A stretch of 64,000 bases of DNA from Massospora cicadina (Eukaryota; Entomophthoromycota; Entomophthoromycetes; Entomophthorales; Entomophthoraceae), in assembly GCA_022478985.1 (NCBI GenBank), contig JAKSZP010002676.1, forward strand, positions 205,438 through 269,437, given 5' to 3'. Within the stretch, counting starts at the first letter, position 1. Each line of letters begins with the position of its first letter. Of the stretch, positions 21,939 to 34,200 are shown piece by piece. The position numbers and the translations under genes are program-made. The notes beneath the pieces were generated by a model that worked only from the letters and a program-made list of their open reading frames with translations, was not told the origin of the DNA and searched no databases.

Positions 21939-23307
21939 TGTAAGTCTCAGGGAGTGTCCATTAGCTCTCAATCGGGCTATATTTCCATTCCCAAATAAAA
22001 AGACACCAAAGATGATGGCGGTACCCCTCATCACCCAGGGCGATCTCACTCACATAGTTGATGAGAGATGGGTGACAGCCCGTCCGCTTTGGGTCCTACC
22101 TCCAATTTTCTCACTCACCTCAGCAAAACTGTTGTGGGGAATTAATGAAATCTGTAATGAGATTATTGAACTGAAATTGGTCAGATCTAATTTGGGTGGC
22201 AATCTGGCTGATGGCCAGAATTCAAATGGCTTAAAAGCATGAAGAATGAGATATCAGCTGGATCGCCTGATGGTTCCAATTTGACTCCTAAACCAGTAGA
22301 ACAAATATTGGGCGCCATCAATGGGGGTTTGAAGCCTTCTGATAGTAATTTGGGCGTTACGCCTAATGTGCTACTGTCAACCAAATGAATGGTAAAACGA
22401 CTGAGCATGGGTGGGTTGGCCACCCCAAACCCGTTCCCAACCAAATGGTCCCATCCCTATATGGGATGGCCTTGGGGGATTCCCATCGCTCGTTGGGCCA
22501 AACGCCGTCATGCTATCTGTCAGAAACATAGTTGAGCCTTGGCCCAGATGTTTGAGGTTGAACTGGCAGAGACTTAGCCACTGCCAAATTTTGCTATGTC
22601 AGTTTCAGAGAATAAACCCCCCACTTCTGACCAATTCGCCAGTTAGGTCAAACTTGTGGATCCTGCCCACGCCTTGTCACTACCTAATTGATCACTATTT
22701 AATCAGTTGCATTGCACTGAGAAATTTGTTGGTTGATTTTCTTACTTTCTTTACCAAAAAATATTTTATTAAAAAACCCCAAATTTTTATTTTTTTTCCT
22801 TTCCAACCACATCCCAGATGGCATTCTCCTGGTGGTCCGCCGCTCTGCACTTTGGGTGGGCCTTACCAATCCTTTTGGTTACCATGGTTCCCTCCATTGC
22901 TGATTGGTTTCAACGAGTCCAATATTTTTGGCTCTACAACACTGTTCTCATGACCTTCCTACAGCAATATACAGGGATCTTATGGACCTATGTTCGCCAA
23001 TTACAAGAGAGAATCCATCTCTCTACCCCCAATGAAATGGCCTTAACAACCAAGAATCTCGTGGAGACTATCACAGTAGTTTCCCCCCTTGTTACTAGAA
23101 CCCCTGGGTCTGGAGTATATTCAGTGTGGTTTGCCGTCAGGATACTCCTAACCTTGTCATTTCGCCACCATTATGTGGTATCATATTTCCCAGCTCCATA
23201 TCAAGTCATACGGTTGGCAATGCCTCTGGCATTCTGGCTTGCTTTCTGGATGCTCACGCATTCTGACTGGCAGGCCGGTCTAAACTTCTTCTGCCATTTC
23301 CATGACA
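21939..23307 (+). repeat. Element A 5' LTR
   Basis: Starts TGTAAGTCTCAGGG and ends CCATGACA. A TAATTGACCAACC leader follows, as in the related A' LTR at 52,843 (TAATTGGCCAACC). Short ORFs such as those at 22,411-22,953 and 22,818-23,345 lie within it and are also found in the 3' LTR. They are not called as genes. Confidence 0.9.
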
Positions 23308-23329
23308 TAATTGACCAACCATTACTTCA

Positions 23330-24220
23330 GCCACTTCTGCCTTGATTTTTGAATTGTGCGCCACAGTGGTTACTCTCTACCAGATGAACGTGCAATCAGT
23401 TGTATGTTGTTTGTTGCTTATTTGGTCATTTTCTGACTTCAGGAGAAGCATCCGCTCTATTTTGGGCAATCTTCTTCAAGCCACCCAAGATGTGAAGATC
23501 GCATCTCCTCCTATTTCCTCCATTCTGGAAAACAAATCAAGTATCCCTTCCCAAGAGATCGCCAATCAGGTTCTCGATGCACTCACCAAAGTACAAATGT
23601 GCACAACAATCGCACTCAATAATGCTTCTGCGATATTGCAGGCCCAACAAGGTCTTGCATTGCTAGATGCCATGGATGGTGATGCCCGTTGCTGGGTGAG
23701 AAGTCTTTTGCGTTCTTCACACAAAAAGGAGACCCTGCCTCCCTGATGGCTGTTGTCTTGGCCACCTTGAATCCCCTTGTGTCCTAAATCAGACCATTTA
23801 TTTAAACTGCTCTTTGCCATGGCCAAAGCCCCTAGTTTGGCTTCTTTGATTTCTACCTTTTGTGAGTTGGCTCCCGCGTCAGGACTACCTATTGACATGC
23901 TTCAGGCAGTCTTTAGAGCAAGTTTGGATTCAGTTTCCACTCACCATGTGGTTTGGTCTACCATTCAAGGATCAATAGATCAAATAGGTGTCACTGCAAC
24001 TACTATCAAAGCTTTGCCTCGCCACGTTTCCTCATATCAGAAAGGGAATTTTATGATAGGATTCCCTAATGAAGATGTAGATGATGTACCTGACACCAAA
24101 ATAGTAGTGGATGTGGGCTCCAACCCTGCTGGAACCCCTGAGTCTGAGTTAGCATTCCCAGAGTTAACTATTAACGATTCTGTTCAAGCCCAGATGAAGG
24201 AAATGATTCTCCAGCCCTAG
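23330..24220 (+). pseudogene. Element A gag
   Basis: Two frames, 23,342-23,746 and 23,777-24,220, joined by a frameshift near 23,745, give roughly 280 codons. The first has IANQVLDALTKVQMC and LGNLLQATQDVKI. The second has DMLQAVFRASLDSV and VVWSTIQGSIDQIG. They lie between the 5' LTR and the protease, where Gag belongs. No CCHC knuckle was found, which is common in some chromoviruses. A' has a diverged equivalent after its own LTR. Confidence 0.55.
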
Positions 24221-24369
24221 TACTTCCAATTTTCGCCCCAGCTAAGAACCCTGACCCTGGTCCCAACCTACCTATTATTTTGTCAGTCACCCATGAGTTG
24301 GTTGAATCTCCCAATAAACAGAATTCCGCTTATTTCCTTGTACCTATGAGAATTAGTATTGGTTCCCAT

Positions 24370-24760
24370 CATGTCTCCTTCAAAGCTCTGGTGGATACTG
24401 AGCAGCGGGGAATTTCATGAGTGTTGAGTTGGCACAACAATTGAAACTAGATATGGATGCAGGCTCCTCAGTAATGGTGGCCTCCTCCACTTATCAGTCT
24501 TCATATATTGTTTGCCATCCGATACACTTCTCAATTCACCAATATAACTTCTGTGATCATTTTTTGGCCATGCTGAACCTGGTGTTCCCAGTGATCTTGG
24601 GTGTGGGATGGTGGCGCCGACAACATGTGAAGATTCATTTAGAATCTAATATGTTATCATTTGCCAATGACGATTTGGAGGGAGAGTTCCCTCTGATCAA
24701 TACCCTCAAGAAAATTCAAGGAACCAGCTCTATCACCACCCTAGTTACTTCCGCGGGCAT
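24370..24760 (+). pseudogene. Element A aspartic protease
   Basis: ALVDTEQ at 24,385-24,405 aligns with the catalytic ALxD(T/S)G block of retroviral-type proteases. Gly is replaced by Glu, a G-to-A change. After a frameshift at ~24,410 the reading continues NFMSVELAQQLKLD and, around 24,580, LVFPVILGVGWWRR, the conserved distal ILG block. A' has a parallel region at 62,960-63,180. The protease would have cut the Gag-Pol polyprotein but cannot here. Confidence 0.65.
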
Positions 24761-24808
24761 TCTGGCTGAGTTTCCTGAAAACTTAATGCCATATCGCAGA
24801 ATTTTGAC

Positions 24809-25531
24809 ATGGAAAAGGCGGATTGTTTGCCAAAACATACTAGGTATGATTGTGGATTTTGGACAACTGTGGAGCTGGTGAACATCAATTGCCCGTTGTA
24901 TCCTCATACAGCGGAGGAAGAGGTTGCACTCAATACCTGGTTGGACGATATGTTAAAAAAAGGTTGGTTGTTTAAAGAAACTTCACCCGTCGCCTCCCCT
25001 ATTTTCTTTGCAAGAAAATTGGATGGATCGCTCCACCCTTGCATGGATTATGGTCACCTGAACAAAATAACAGTTACAGATCCCTACCCATTGCCCCTGG
25101 AGCAGACAATCAGTCAGGCAATTGCCAAATCCCGGGTGTTCTCAAAACTTGACCTGGTGAACGCTTTTAACCAGATTTGAGTAATGGAAGGACAAGAATG
25201 GCTGACCACAATTTGAACAAGGCGAGGCATTTTTCAATTTTGTGTAATGCCCTTTGGGTTGAAAAATGCTCCCACTACATTTCAACGAATGATTGACAAC
25301 GCGTTAGGGGATCTCCAGTTCTCCTGTGCTATTGCATATATTGATGATATTCTAGTCCATTCCCCAACTCCTGAACAACACGCTATCGACTTAGAAGCAG
25401 TGGTGGTTGCCTTGCATAAAGCAGGTCTGTTCCTCAAAGCTTCCAAGTGTGAGTTTTATAAGGAAGAGGTTACATTTCTCAGAAACCTGGTACTTAAAGA
25501 AGGTGTTGCCATCCTCCCCCCAATAAATTAG
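24809..25531 (+). pseudogene. Element A reverse transcriptase
   Basis: Two frames, 24,809-25,180 and 25,247-25,531, encode the Ty3/gypsy RT. They include KKGWLFKETSPVASPIFF, MDYGHLNKITVTDPYPLP, FSKLDLVNAFNQI, VMPFGLKNAPTTFQRM and the catalytic YIDD box at 25,337-25,348. The box is intact. Breaks are the TGA at 25,178 and a TGA near 25,215. The RT copies the genomic RNA to DNA in virus-like particles. Confidence 0.85.
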
Positions 25532-26413
25532 ATGTGATCTGAGAATGGCCAACCCCAACTACACAGAAGCAGCTTTGAAGTTTCTTGGGTACTATCATTT
25601 TTAAAAAAAAATTTCCCCGCACTCTCCCAGTTGGCCGCCCCGCTCCATCCCCTCACAGGGAAAAACGTACCATTTTGTTGGACCCCCAAATGCCAGCAGG
25701 CGTTTGAATTGATCAAGGAGGTGTTCATGTCTCCTCCCATTTTGAAACACGCTGATCCCACCAAACTGTATATTGTCACATGCGATGCTTTTTCAGTAGC
25801 TGTGGGCGCGGTGCTGCTTCAGGACCATGATGGTCTTGAACATCCAGTTGCTTATTTTTCCCAAAAATTCACCGCTATGGAGCAGTCCTGGGCCATTTAT
25901 GACAAGGAACTGGCTGCTGTTGCATGGGCATTAACTCATTGGAGGTACCTGTTGCAAGGTGCTCATCATGAGTTAACAGTTTGCATGGATCACCAGGCTC
26001 TCTTGTATTTTTGCAAACCCCAAAAATTGGCACATTGGCAAGCCCAAACCTATCAGGACCTGTGCAGTTTTAACTTCAAATATGAATTCATCAAAGGGGC
26101 GCTAAATGTCCTTCCCAATTTCCTAAACCATAGTCCCACTCACTGCCCCACGGAACCTGAGGAAGTGGATCTCATTACTGTGATTCCTGCCACTCAAATT
26201 CTGTCGATTGTTCCCTCCATCATTTCCTCTGCTGCGTTGTCACCAAATGACCTGTTATTGGCCCAGGTGTTAGCCAGTCAAACGGCCTGCCCTGAAGGCG
26301 TGGAGTTGATTGAGCACTTGACTCACTCGAGTCCCAAACACTCCCTATATTCTTTAGAAGAAGGGCTCATTTACTTTTATTCCCATGTTTGGGTTCCCCC
26401 TCCTTCCGCCTGA
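25532..26413 (+). pseudogene. Element A RNase H domain
   Basis: The 260-codon frame 25,631-26,413 begins with the RT connection (LHPLTGKNVPFCWTPKCQ). RNase H motifs follow: CDAFSVAVGAVLLQ, FTAMEQSWAIYDKELAAV and MDHQALLYF. The catalytic Asp of TCDA and Glu of KELA are present, as is the Asp of MDHQ (typically TDH; here Met for Thr). Near 25,600 a poly-A and frameshift break the junction with the RT. At 27% of the element length it is one of its longest open stretches. Confidence 0.8.
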
Positions 26414-27345
26414 ACGTATTCTGCACACACCATGATCCCCCCATGGTTGGACACCCTGGTAACAAGAAATGCATCGACCTGATCAAGTGAACCTTTAATT
26501 GGGCAGGACTGACCAAAGAGGTTCCTGGCTTGGATCGCCGATTGTGTTACTTGTGCTAGGGCCAAGTCAGATCACTCTGGAAAAAATGGTCTTCTGCACC
26601 CTTTACAACAGGTGGAAGATCCATGGACCTCAGTGTCCATAGATTTCATTGTCAATCTCCCCTGTTCTAATGGGTTCACAGCGGTGATGGTGGTGGTAGA
26701 TCACTTTACAAAATTTTCCTGTTTATCCCTTGTACTTCTGCGATTACGTCAGAAGAAACTGCCCATCTGTTTGTTTGACATATGTTTTCGATGTTTGGTC
26801 TTCCCCAGGAAATCGTTGGTGACTGGGGCACCCAGTTTATCACCCAGTTTTGGAGTGAACTCTTGTTGATCCTTAAGATAACCCCCTGCTGATCTATGGC
26901 GTATCATCCCCAGTCCGACAGTCAGACCAAATGGGTTAACCAAGTTCTCAAACAGTATCAGCATTGCTATGATGTAGCAGCGCAGGATACCTGGGCTGAT
27001 GACTTGCCTCTCACCCAATTTGCATACAATAATGGGACTCATGCATCCACGGGTTTTTCACCATATGAAGCAACGTTGGGCTATAACCCATCGTTCTCAG
27101 TTGGAGCATGCTTGCAACCAGAAGTTCAAGCTGCCGCGGATCATGCTGCCCATATTCATTGACTCAAGCTTTAGTGTGGGAACACCTCACTAAAAACATT
27201 GATGACTATAAGCAATTTGTGGATTGTAAGGCCTTTTGGGTCATGACTTTATGGTGGGATCTTACATCATGCTTGATACTAGCCATTTGCAAATCCAAAC
27301 CCCTTCCCGCAAATTTTCCAGTAAGCGTTCAGGCCCTCACTTAGT
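26405..27345 (+). pseudogene. Element A integrase
   Basis: The zinc-binding HHCC block is seen as VGHPGNKK near 26,447 and DCVTCARAK at 26,537-26,563. The core has VSIDFIVNLP (near 26,635), VGDWGTQFITQFW (near 26,815) and YHPQSDSQTKWVNQ (near 26,905). The catalytic Glu of the last block is Lys and the neighbouring Arg is Trp. Both fit C/G transitions. Several stops and shifts separate the blocks. A GPH/F-like C-terminal block (RSGPHLVEEVL) is near 27,320. Integration would be abolished by the Glu loss alone. Confidence 0.75.
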
Positions 27346-27449
27346 GGAGGAGGTATTGAGTAATGGGGCATTCCATTTGAAGCTTCCCGCGCATTGGAAG
27401 CAACACCCAGTTTTCCATGTATCCCAGCTGTCGCCCTTCAAGGGTGTAA

Positions 27450-27690
27450 TTCCCACGGACCCAGAACCAATTGTCATCAATAATGAGGAAGAAGCTGAGG
27501 TGGAGGCCATCCTGGCATCTCAGAAGTCGCAATGATCAGTCCAATATCTTGTGGCCTGGAAAGGATATCCAGCATATATGAAAACAGTTGGGTCAAGGCG
27601 CGCAATTGTGCGAATTGCATGACTCTGGTTGATGATTTCCACACATCCTACCCTGAGGCTCCCCGCCCAATCCAGAAGATCATGACAATT
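27450..27690 (+). pseudogene. Element A chromodomain
   Basis: After FHVSQLSPFKG, the frame reads EVEAILASQKSQ, a TGA, then VQYLVAWKGYPA. A shift follows into ENSWVKARNCANC and LVDDFHTSYP (ending ~27,663). This is the chromodomain fold order: beta strand VEAIL, YLVxWKGY, ENSW, then a C-terminal helix with FHxxYP. The aromatic cage residues Tyr and Trp remain. Chromodomains of such elements bind modified histone tails and steer integration to heterochromatin. Confidence 0.8.
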
Positions 27691-27764
27691 ATGGCTATCA
27701 AGTTACCCAAAGCGTATAAGAATGTGGCTCTGGTGCAGTTTCCCGGTGGGGGTGCCATTCCTTT

Positions 27765-27782
27765 GGAAAAAGGAAAGGGTAA
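27765..27782 (+). promoter_or_regulatory. Element A polypurine tract
   Basis: GGAAAAAGGAAAGGGTAA ends directly before the 3' LTR TG at 27,783. It primes plus-strand DNA synthesis in LTR elements. Confidence 0.75.
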
Positions 27783-29158
27783 TGTAAGTCTTGGGGAGTG
27801 TCCTTTGGCTCTCAATCGGGCTATCTTTCCATTCCCAAATAAAGACACCAAAGAGGATGGCAGTACCCCTTATCACCCAGGGTGATCTCACTCACATAGT
27901 TGATGAGCGATGGGTGACAGCCCGTCTGCTTTGGGTCCCACCTCCAATTCACTCACTCACCTCAGCAGAACTGTTGTGGGGAATTAGTGAAATCTGTACT
28001 GAGATTATCAAGCTGAAATCAGTTGGATCTAATTTGGGTGGCAATCTGGCTGATGGCTGGAATTCAAATGGCTGTAAAAGCATGAAGAATGAGATATCAG
28101 CTGGATCGCCCAATGGTTCCAATTTGACTCCTAAACCAGTAGAAGAAAATATTGGGTGCCATCGATGAGGGTTTGAAGCCTTCTGATAGTAATCTGGGCG
28201 TTGCACCCAATGTGCTACTGTCAATTAAATGAATGGTTAAACGACTGAGCATGGGTGGGTTGGCTGCCCCAAACCCATTCCCAACCAAATGGTCCCATCC
28301 CTATATGGGATGGCCTTGGGAAATTTCCATCACTCGTCAGGCTAAATGCCATCATGCTAACCATCAGAAACGTAGTTGAGCCTTGGCCCAGATGTTTAAG
28401 GTTGTACTGATAGAGACTCGGCCCACCGCCAAATTTTGTGATGTCAGTTTCCAGAGAATAAACCCCCCATTTCTGACCAATTCGCCAGTTAGGTCGAAAT
28501 TGTGGATCCTGCCCACGCCTTATCACTACCTAATTGACCACTATTTAATCAGTTGTATGGCACTGAGAAAATTGTTGGTCAATTTTTGTTACATTCTTTA
28601 CCAAAATAAAAATTTCTATTAAAAAAATCCCCAAATTTTTATTTTTTCCTTTCCACCACATCCAAATTGGCATTCTCCTAGTGTCCGCCGCTCCGCACTC
28701 TGGGTGGGCCTTACCAATCCTTTTGGTTACCATGGTTCCTTCCATTGCTGATTGGTTTCAACGAGTCCAATATTTTTGGCTCTACGATTCTGTTCTCACG
28801 ACCTTCTGGCAGCAATATACAGGGATCTTATGGCCTTATGTTTGCCAACTATAAGAGAGAATCTATCTCTCTACCACCCCCGATGAAATGGCCTTAACAA
28901 CCAAGAATCTCGTGGAGACTATCACAGTAGCTCCACCCCCTGTTACTAAAACCCCTGAGTCTGGAGTATATTCAGTGTGGTTTGCTGTCAGGATAATCCT
29001 AACCTTGTCATTTCGCCACCATTACGTGGTATCATATTTCCTGGCTCCATATCAAGTCATACGGTCAGCAATGCCTCTGGCATTCTGGCTTGCTTTCTGG
29101 ATGCTCACGCATTCTGACTGGCAGGCCAGTCTAAACTTCTTCTGCCGTTTCCATGATA
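27783..29158 (+). repeat. Element A 3' LTR
   Basis: Starts TGTAAGTCTTGGGG and ends CCATGATA (5' LTR: CCATGACA). Only scattered substitutions separate it from the 5' LTR, so insertion was relatively recent for this window. Confidence 0.9.
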
Positions 29159-29674
29159 GTGCTGGAGCAATAATAAAATAAGGGAACAAGTGCAATTATT
29201 ATAACAAAAATGCCACCAAAAATGGCGTGGTGCACAAAGGGGAAAAGGTTAAGCATCCCAGGATGGAGGGAATCTGGGCGAACCAACAGTGCACTAGGGG
29301 CCAACCAGATCATCTGTAAAATTGTTTGGTAAATGTAGCATGAGACCTCCTTAAATGGGTCCGCGCACAGGATTTTTCAGAATAACATTTTTAGAAAAAT
29401 GGTAAAATGGGGAAATTTTATTGCAAAGCCAACTAACAAGGAGTGTTGGTCTTGGGAAACATAATTAAACTATGTCAGGGGGAATATGGGGTTTGCTGAA
29501 GTTGGCCCAAGCACCAACCCACCAATAGGCAGACACTTCCAAACTAAATTGGTTGAATATGCCAAAACTGACTTCACTTGAGTAATCAATTAAAGTTGTA
29601 TCTAACCTGAATGCATTGTTATATAAATGGAATGGGTTTCCAAACACCATTCCTTGACTAACCAAATGGAACCG
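29159..29674 (-). repeat. B1 3' LTR, middle piece
   Basis: Aligns with 43,727-44,237 of the B1 5' LTR (GGAGCAATAATAAA-TAAGGGAAC through CCAAATGGAA). GTGCT at its left end is the right copy of the element A duplication. Its right end AACCG is the left flank of element C. Confidence 0.9.
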
Positions 29675-30790
29675 TGTTGGGATTTTTGCCATATTTTCAG
29701 CCTGTTAGATTACCTGGTATCACTAGGGAAAAATTCCCTTAGGCGAAGTGAATCAGAAATTGGTTGGCCCAAGTTTTGGAGTAACTATGTTCAGGGGATT
29801 TTGGGATATTTGCCTGGTCGTATCTGTCAGGGATCAATCTGAAAAATACTTAAGATCTCATCGGGTGGAGATGCTGATGAAATAGGATCATCTGATAGTG
29901 ATTAACTATCGGGTGTACCAATTGGTATTGGTCGATTTTCATCACTAACTGATTGAGAATGAATAGCAAGTTGTAAGGTGAGTGATGCCACTTGCAACTA
30001 ACGAATTGATTGGTTGGTGAGTGACCTGCCATAATGGGTAATAAGTCCCATTACCTAAGCAGGTTACTAGCTAAATATGGTTGGTTCACTTGGATCGAGA
30101 GGAAAATGTTAGGGACACATTTTCCAACTCTTTCTGTTTGAGGTCTTGAGGATGTCCAAAGACGGAATCCTAGCCAAAATGGGGAAAACCATTGCTTCCA
30201 AGATGAGGATGGATGATACAATGGCAATGGCTGCCATTTCATAGAAGAGATGTCAACCAAGGGTTTGACAGATGAATTCTCCACTATATATATTCTTTAG
30301 GACTTACTATACTAAAAAAACATTATTTATGAGAAAAGTTTGGTTCATTCAGTATCTAGTTAACAATTATTAGCTTCTATTGTAATTTACTGTCTCAAGC
30401 ATATTATTGCAGAGGGCAATAATTGGAAGACTCTCAGAGAGAAGAGTAAAGATCCAAGTGAGGATCTAGAGAAGAAGGAGCCACAATCAGGGATAGCTGC
30501 CGATTGTGTGTTGGGCTGAAGAGACTGTCACTGGGGTATCTCAGCAAAGATTGGGTGGACAAGAGTATAAGGAACGAATCCCTACAAGTATGACTTCACA
30601 AGTATTTAATTGGGAATACTAACCAATCGTTGGACCAAAAATATAATTCATACTCAACTACAGATAATAAACTCCATACTATTATTGATTAATAGTTCAT
30701 TCTATACAATGTGACAAAGTGCACGAGGAAACTGAACCTGTGCAGTAAAAAGGTATTAGGTTTCTTGCTGATAACAGCCAGAGATAATTT
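29675..30790 (+). repeat. Element C 5' LTR
   Basis: Starts TGTTGGGATTTTTGCC and matches 38,020-39,120 throughout. It contains TATATATATTC near 30,287 in CCACTATATATATTCTTTAG, a likely TATA region. The 3' end is placed to within about 10 bp, before a primer-site-like TTAGTGCTCACTACAGG at 30,795. Confidence 0.85.
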
Positions 30791-31139
30791 TAAAAGTTAG
30801 TGCTCACTACAGGAGTAGTTATGTGAAAAATATATAATAATGTCATACAAAGAAGAGAGCTACGCAAACTGTTGACCAAGTTGGCCACTGTAAACCAAAA
30901 TGCCTTAAACTCAGCAGACCATTGGGAGTTTGTGGCCTTGGAAGAACGAGTCGCCAAGGTGGAGGAAGGAATAAAGAATGTAGCAAGCTTCAGGAACAAG
31001 TTAATTGGGAAAGTAACTTCGTTGAAGAAAGAAGGGGACCTTGTGCAAGAGGTCTTATATCTGAAAATGGAGCAAGAAGCAGATCACATTCAATTTAAGA
31101 ACATAACGGTGCAGATATCAAGAGATTAATTAAACAAGT

Positions 31140-32130
31140 GGAGGAAATTAAAGCTCACATGATGTGCTTGTGAACCCAATATGGCAAGCGATGCTAAAGA
31201 AAAAAGTCCTTGCACAATACTTGAGTAGTCAAATACCCCAAGGAGCATGCCGCCTGCTTTTGCTGCCATTTTGGAGATTATGCCCAAAGTCACTCCACAA
31301 GTTAGCCGAGTAGCTGAACTGAGATAATCGGTCAGAAATACTCAGAGGAATTTAGGGCAACGCCAAAATTGCCAACGTTCTATTGGGATAACGGCCCAGC
31401 ATTTTTCCAACTGTTTGACTTGACCATAAATGGCTAAGGGGATCGTCAAAAGGCGTTGATGGTCATGAATTGCCTATACACTGATTGTCAAAACTTTTTG
31501 TTATTTCACCTGGAGGGGAAAGCTAGTCATATGCTGAGGCAAAGGCGGCCATCATGAAAGAGTTCAGGAGTCTGACACACATGTCAAAATGCAAGCAGGA
31601 ATTTATGGGAATCAGTTCCATAAATATGAGACTCTAGCTAGCTTTGCGGATTTATTTTACCAAGAGTCACAGATCCTGGCCAGTGCAAAAGTATTGAATG
31701 ACTTTGATGCTGAATCGCCTTGCAAGCAGCCCTTCAGACCTATCACAATTTGCATCGCATGATGTCTTCCATGATCACGACGGAAATAACTACCTTGCAA
31801 ATGGTAAATAACTTGAAGATTTTGGGAGTGAAATTCGATGCCCTAAATAAAAGCTTCAAAACCAATCCAGTAAAAAATCTGAATCCCACAAAGGGAAACG
31901 AAGGAGCTAGGGAGGCTACCAATCAAACGTGTGCTGGGAAATAAGCCCAAAAGATTTCAAATGGCTAAACAAGAAGGAAAAGGTCTGCTATCAGTGTGGC
32001 GGGAAAGGACATTTCACCGTAACTATAAAATGCTGAAGGATCAATTAACGTGGTCCAGGCCAAGGAATAAGCAGCACCAAGGATTCAGGGAAAGGGCCCG
32101 TGGCTTAGACGGGGAACAGTCTAGAGCTGT
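31140..32130 (+). pseudogene. Element C gag with CCHC knuckle
   Basis: Plus-strand coding fragments start with a coiled-coil-like ALEERVAKVEEGIK at about 30,940. Capsid-like KLPTFYWDNGPAFFQLFD and LLFHLEGKAS lie near 31,360-31,520. A zinc knuckle C-YQ-C-GGKG-H-FTVTIK-C lies at 31,986-32,033, with two extra residues between His and the last Cys compared with CX2CX4HX4C. Stops and shifts are numerous. This is the structural protein of the particle in the living element. Confidence 0.6.
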
Positions 32131-32479
32131 GTAGGAACAAGTTCCTCCTGACATTATGAATGAAGAAAAGATATCAGCGATCTGTTCATAGATGACAAGC
32201 AGGATCAGCTGTATCAAATGGCCAATATGGATGTAAATGCCTTGACCAGAGCTAGGGCAAAGAGCATTAGCCCTGAGATAATCTAGGAAGTTGCTCAGCC
32301 ATATGCCTGACAACTGGCAGACAAGATTCAAACCTCCAAGAATCCTGAAGTAGTATCTGGCGTCCATTTATATGAGGCTAATCTGTCTATCCCCTCAGCA
32401 TGATAAAGGAATTGTTTCCTGATTTATCGGCACAGATTATTCACACCTAGATTTAGCTAATAACGCTGCTATTCACTCA

Positions 32480-32900
32480 GTAAAAACTATATTACAGTAT
32501 TCTGAGTGTACCTATATAGATATACAAGTGAATCAAGTGAGGGTGCAGGCGATTGTTGACAGCAGAGTACTCATAAAATTTGTCTCAACCAAGCAGGTAA
32601 AGAGGATGAAGATCTCGCCAGACTTATAACATAAGTAAAGATATGGGACAGCTGGGCTGAACACCACCGTTTCCTGTGGAGTGTACAGTGCGCTGCCACT
32701 ACAATTTGGGTTGTTGGTGGTATCTGCACCAGCAATAGTTTTGTTAAACCAAAACTATGACATTCTGATCGGAATGTAGTTTCTACAAAGATATGGAGTT
32801 AAATGTAACTTCAAGGATAATATGTTGACCATATTGGGTCAGACATTATCAGTGGTATATCAGAAGGATGGTGAAGCTCCGCTAAATCATCGAAACAACT
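32480..32900 (+). pseudogene. Element C aspartic protease
   Basis: VRVQAIVDSRVLIKFVS at 32,540-32,590 aligns with the DSG active-site block, but Gly is Arg (G-to-A). The rest, YGTAGLNTTVSCGVYSALPLQ and NYDILIGM, is clearly related to the element H protease at 55,080-55,320 (FGTAGPNNTRSIGAYSSL, YDMFTGT). A TAG and TAA interrupt it. Confidence 0.65.
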
Positions 32901-32939
32901 TCATTAATCTAATATCCAATGTTGGCATAACTACAATTT

Positions 32940-34200
32940 GATACCAATTAGTTGGTAGAAAGCAACGTGAGATTCTGGCAGAAATTTCTAGAAAATTGGG
33001 GGATTCCACTAAGGATCATGAAGGAGAGGAACAAACCAGCTGGATTGCAGATGATAGTCAACACAGGGTTGGTATTGGAGATTCCTGAGCTTTTGTATGG
33101 GGAGGTCAGAAACCCCTGGAAGAAGTCCATAGTGAAGCCATGGGTGGCTCCTGGGATCATAATGCCGGAACATGAAGAAATTCAATTCTCCTGGCAAATT
33201 TGAGTTAAAAACTGATGAAGATTAAGAGAAATCAGATCATCACATTTATTCATCTGATCCCGACAGCTGAATTGAGAAGATTCCACAATTTTGGGTCTCT
33301 TGATGAAATGGTATTACTGGCCGGGGTGGCCAAAAGTATCAACCTATCGGTTGATTGAGAGCAGCTTACTGATCTGTTGGAAGGCCAGCAGGAGGAGGTG
33401 CTCGAACTATTCAAAAAGTATTGGGAAGTGTTCACTCAGGATGACCACGATTTGGGATGCGCATGAGACATGATCCACAAGGTTGACACTAGGGAAGCTT
33501 TGCTGATCGGGATGAGACCAATCCAACAATCAAAAGCTGCTGAAGCAGTAGTGGAGGATGAAATCAGCAAACTAGTCAAGCATGGTCTTCTAGTTCCATC
33601 GTCAAGTCCATGGGCGAGTCTTATTCTGATCATGAAGAAGAAGGATGGATCCAACTGGGTGGTGATTGACTACCAAAGGCTGAACAAAGAGCAAAGAAGG
33701 ATTTGTATCCCCTACCGAGCATTGATAATGTACTAGATCGTTTAGGAGAAGTGAAGTATTACTACACAATGGATCTGATCTCAGGATATTGGCAGATCGA
33801 CTTGCCAAAGGAAGACCAGGAATAATGCATAATTATTACCATGCAGGGGCTATACCAGCTGATGAGGATGCCCCAGGGTCTATGCAATTCGCCTGCAACG
33901 TTTCAGAGGGACATGGATGCGATATTAAGCGACTTGAAGTTGTCATGCATCCTGGTATATCTAAATGATACAAATGGGTTCAGTAGGACCTTTACTAATC
34001 ACCTACACCACTTGGAAGAAGTATTTCAGCGACTTACTGCGGCTAACTTGAAGATCAAGCCAAGGAAGTGCCACTTCTTTAAGAAAGAGTTGGAATACCT
34101 AGGATTTGTAATCAACTCCAATGGATTGCAGCTGCAAACCCAGAAGATAGAAGCCATAGAATGGATGGTTGTAACAATGAGTGTAAAAGACATCTAAGTA
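32940..34200 (+). pseudogene. Element C reverse transcriptase
   Basis: Blocks include SKLVKHGLLVPSSSPWASL and KKDGSNWVVIDYQRLN (33,560-33,690). Then come LYQLMRMPQGLCNSPATFQ (33,850-33,905) and the catalytic box at 33,958-33,969, which reads YLND instead of YLDD. FKKELEYLGFVINSNGLQ follows at ~34,080. The Asp-to-Asn change is G-to-A. Frames 33,470-33,736 and 33,841-34,197 carry most of it. The stretch before 33,400 is a poorly preserved protease-RT linker. Confidence 0.8.

Larger units (their letters stand above)
21939..29158 (+). mobile_element. Ty3/gypsy chromovirus A, full length (7.2 kb)
   Basis: Two long LTRs of about 1.37 kb (21,939-23,307 and 27,783-29,158), very alike by eye, enclose gag, protease, RT, RNase H, integrase and a C-terminal chromodomain in that order. 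GTGCT duplications flank it and a purine tract precedes the 3' LTR. The order RT-RNase H-integrase and the chromodomain place it among Ty3/gypsy chromoviruses. Stops and frameshifts in every domain make it inactive. High LTR similarity indicates it is younger than B1, in whose LTR it lies. Confidence 0.9.

Noticed and set aside
22411..23345. 180- and 175-codon ORFs in the 5' LTR of element A
   Set aside because: They lie within the LTR. The 3' LTR equivalents are broken, and composition follows the LTR, not a protein family.
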